Shown piece by piece: positions 63,756 through 64,000 of a DNA stretch of 64,000 bases. Positions within the stretch are counted from its first letter, which is position 1; the number at the start of each line of letters is the position of its first letter. The position numbers and the translations under genes were made by a program. This DNA comes from Corynebacterium ciconiae DSM 44920 (lineage in GTDB: Bacteria > Actinomycetota > Actinomycetes > Mycobacteriales > Mycobacteriaceae), in contig NZ_CP047189.1 of NCBI RefSeq assembly GCF_030440575.1, positions 620,001 through 684,000 of the forward strand, in the 5' to 3' direction. The notes beneath the pieces are model-generated. The model was not told the origin of the DNA. It ran no database searches and saw only the letters and a list, made by a program, of their open reading frames with translations.

Positions 63756-64000
63756 CTAGCGCACAATCGCGTTGACCGCGCCGAGCGGAAGCCACATCCA
63801 ATCGGGGCGGTTATTCGCCTCGTAGGCCACCTCGTAGAGCGCCTTGTCCAGCACGAAGGCATCGAGGATATCGAAATTCGCCTGGGTGCTGTGGTCGAAT
63901 CGGTAGCCGTCCAGCAGCGAGGCGGTGGCCGTATCGCACCACATGTGGCGGGACTCGGAGGTGCCGGCCTGCTCGAAATTGGCGGCATAGTCGATGGATC
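63756..64000 (-). CDS. maltokinase, C-terminal end (gene continues beyond the window)
   Basis: Only the last 81 or so codons are present. The end reads TQANFDILDAFVLDKALYEVAYEANNRPDWMWLPLGAVNAIVR, the conserved C-terminus of the Pep2/Mak maltokinases, which make maltose 1-phosphate and often stand beside or fuse to trehalose synthase. The kinase core lies outside, so activity cannot be judged. Confidence 0.85.
   Translation of the reverse strand, partial: SIDYAANFEQAGTSESRHMWCDTATASLLDGYRFDHSTQANFDILDAFVLDKALYEVAYEANNRPDWMWLPLGAVNAIVR

Overview
The window looks like a chromosomal segment of a high-GC Corynebacterium. The evidence is gene order and content: tig-clpP1-clpP2-clpX, mdh, valS-folC-ndk, rne-rplU-rpmA, obgE-proB-proA-nadD-rsfS, comEA-comEC-holA-rpsT-lepA, bioB-bsaP, brnQ-aecD and idi next to a maltokinase. 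Promoters of the type TAnnnT directly ahead of the start codon (leaderless mRNAs) are frequent, and sites resembling GlxR, DtxR, ClgR and BioQ operators are visible. I cannot name the species.

Layout. 1-1660: small HTH protein, tRNA-Gly(UCC), TipA-type MerR regulator. 1660-7660 (minus): a complete oligopeptide ABC importer (B-C-DF-A) behind a GlxR-like site. 7660-8690: long gene-poor stretch ending in tRNA-Pro(UGG). 8690-14100: trigger factor and the Clp protease (ClpP1, ClpP2, ClpX), with a repeat-containing LGFP lipoprotein between. 14190-17020: TetR regulator, malate dehydrogenase and an ArsR regulator behind a DtxR-like iron box. 17100-22800: valS-folC-DUF4233-two small paralogous membrane proteins-ndk. 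22870-25850 (minus): proton-translocating transhydrogenase pntAB. 26130-29900: RNase E, L21, L27.

29960-32620 is the most accessory part: a disabled MFS transporter, overlapping remnants of two transposases (IS110-like and IS256-like), then a two-gene cassette made of a secreted cationic Cys-rich protein and a four-helix membrane protein whose stop codon overlaps the obgE start. It sits between rpmA and obgE, which usually lie close together. 32620-42540: obgE, proB, a 2-hydroxyacid dehydrogenase, proA, nadD, rsfS, a histidine phosphatase, DegV, comEA, comEC (without nuclease domain). 42700-46900: holA, rpsT, an unpaired PemK/MazF-like protein and lepA. 46960-51290 (minus): queuosine-precursor transporter, thioesterase, an uncharacterised protein, and an NCS2 purine permease fused to a degenerate OHCU decarboxylase domain. 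51530-54820: bioB-bsaP, ribokinase, ADP-ribosylglycohydrolase. 54810-59860 (minus): a second peptide-type ABC importer. 59960-64000: membrane protein, brnQ, aecD, idi and the 3' end of a maltokinase gene.

The least explained signal is a dispersed 12-mer, GCGTCGATAAGC. It occurs exactly nine times (both orientations), eight of them between genes. It fits no terminator, known corynebacterial operator or mobile element that I recognise.
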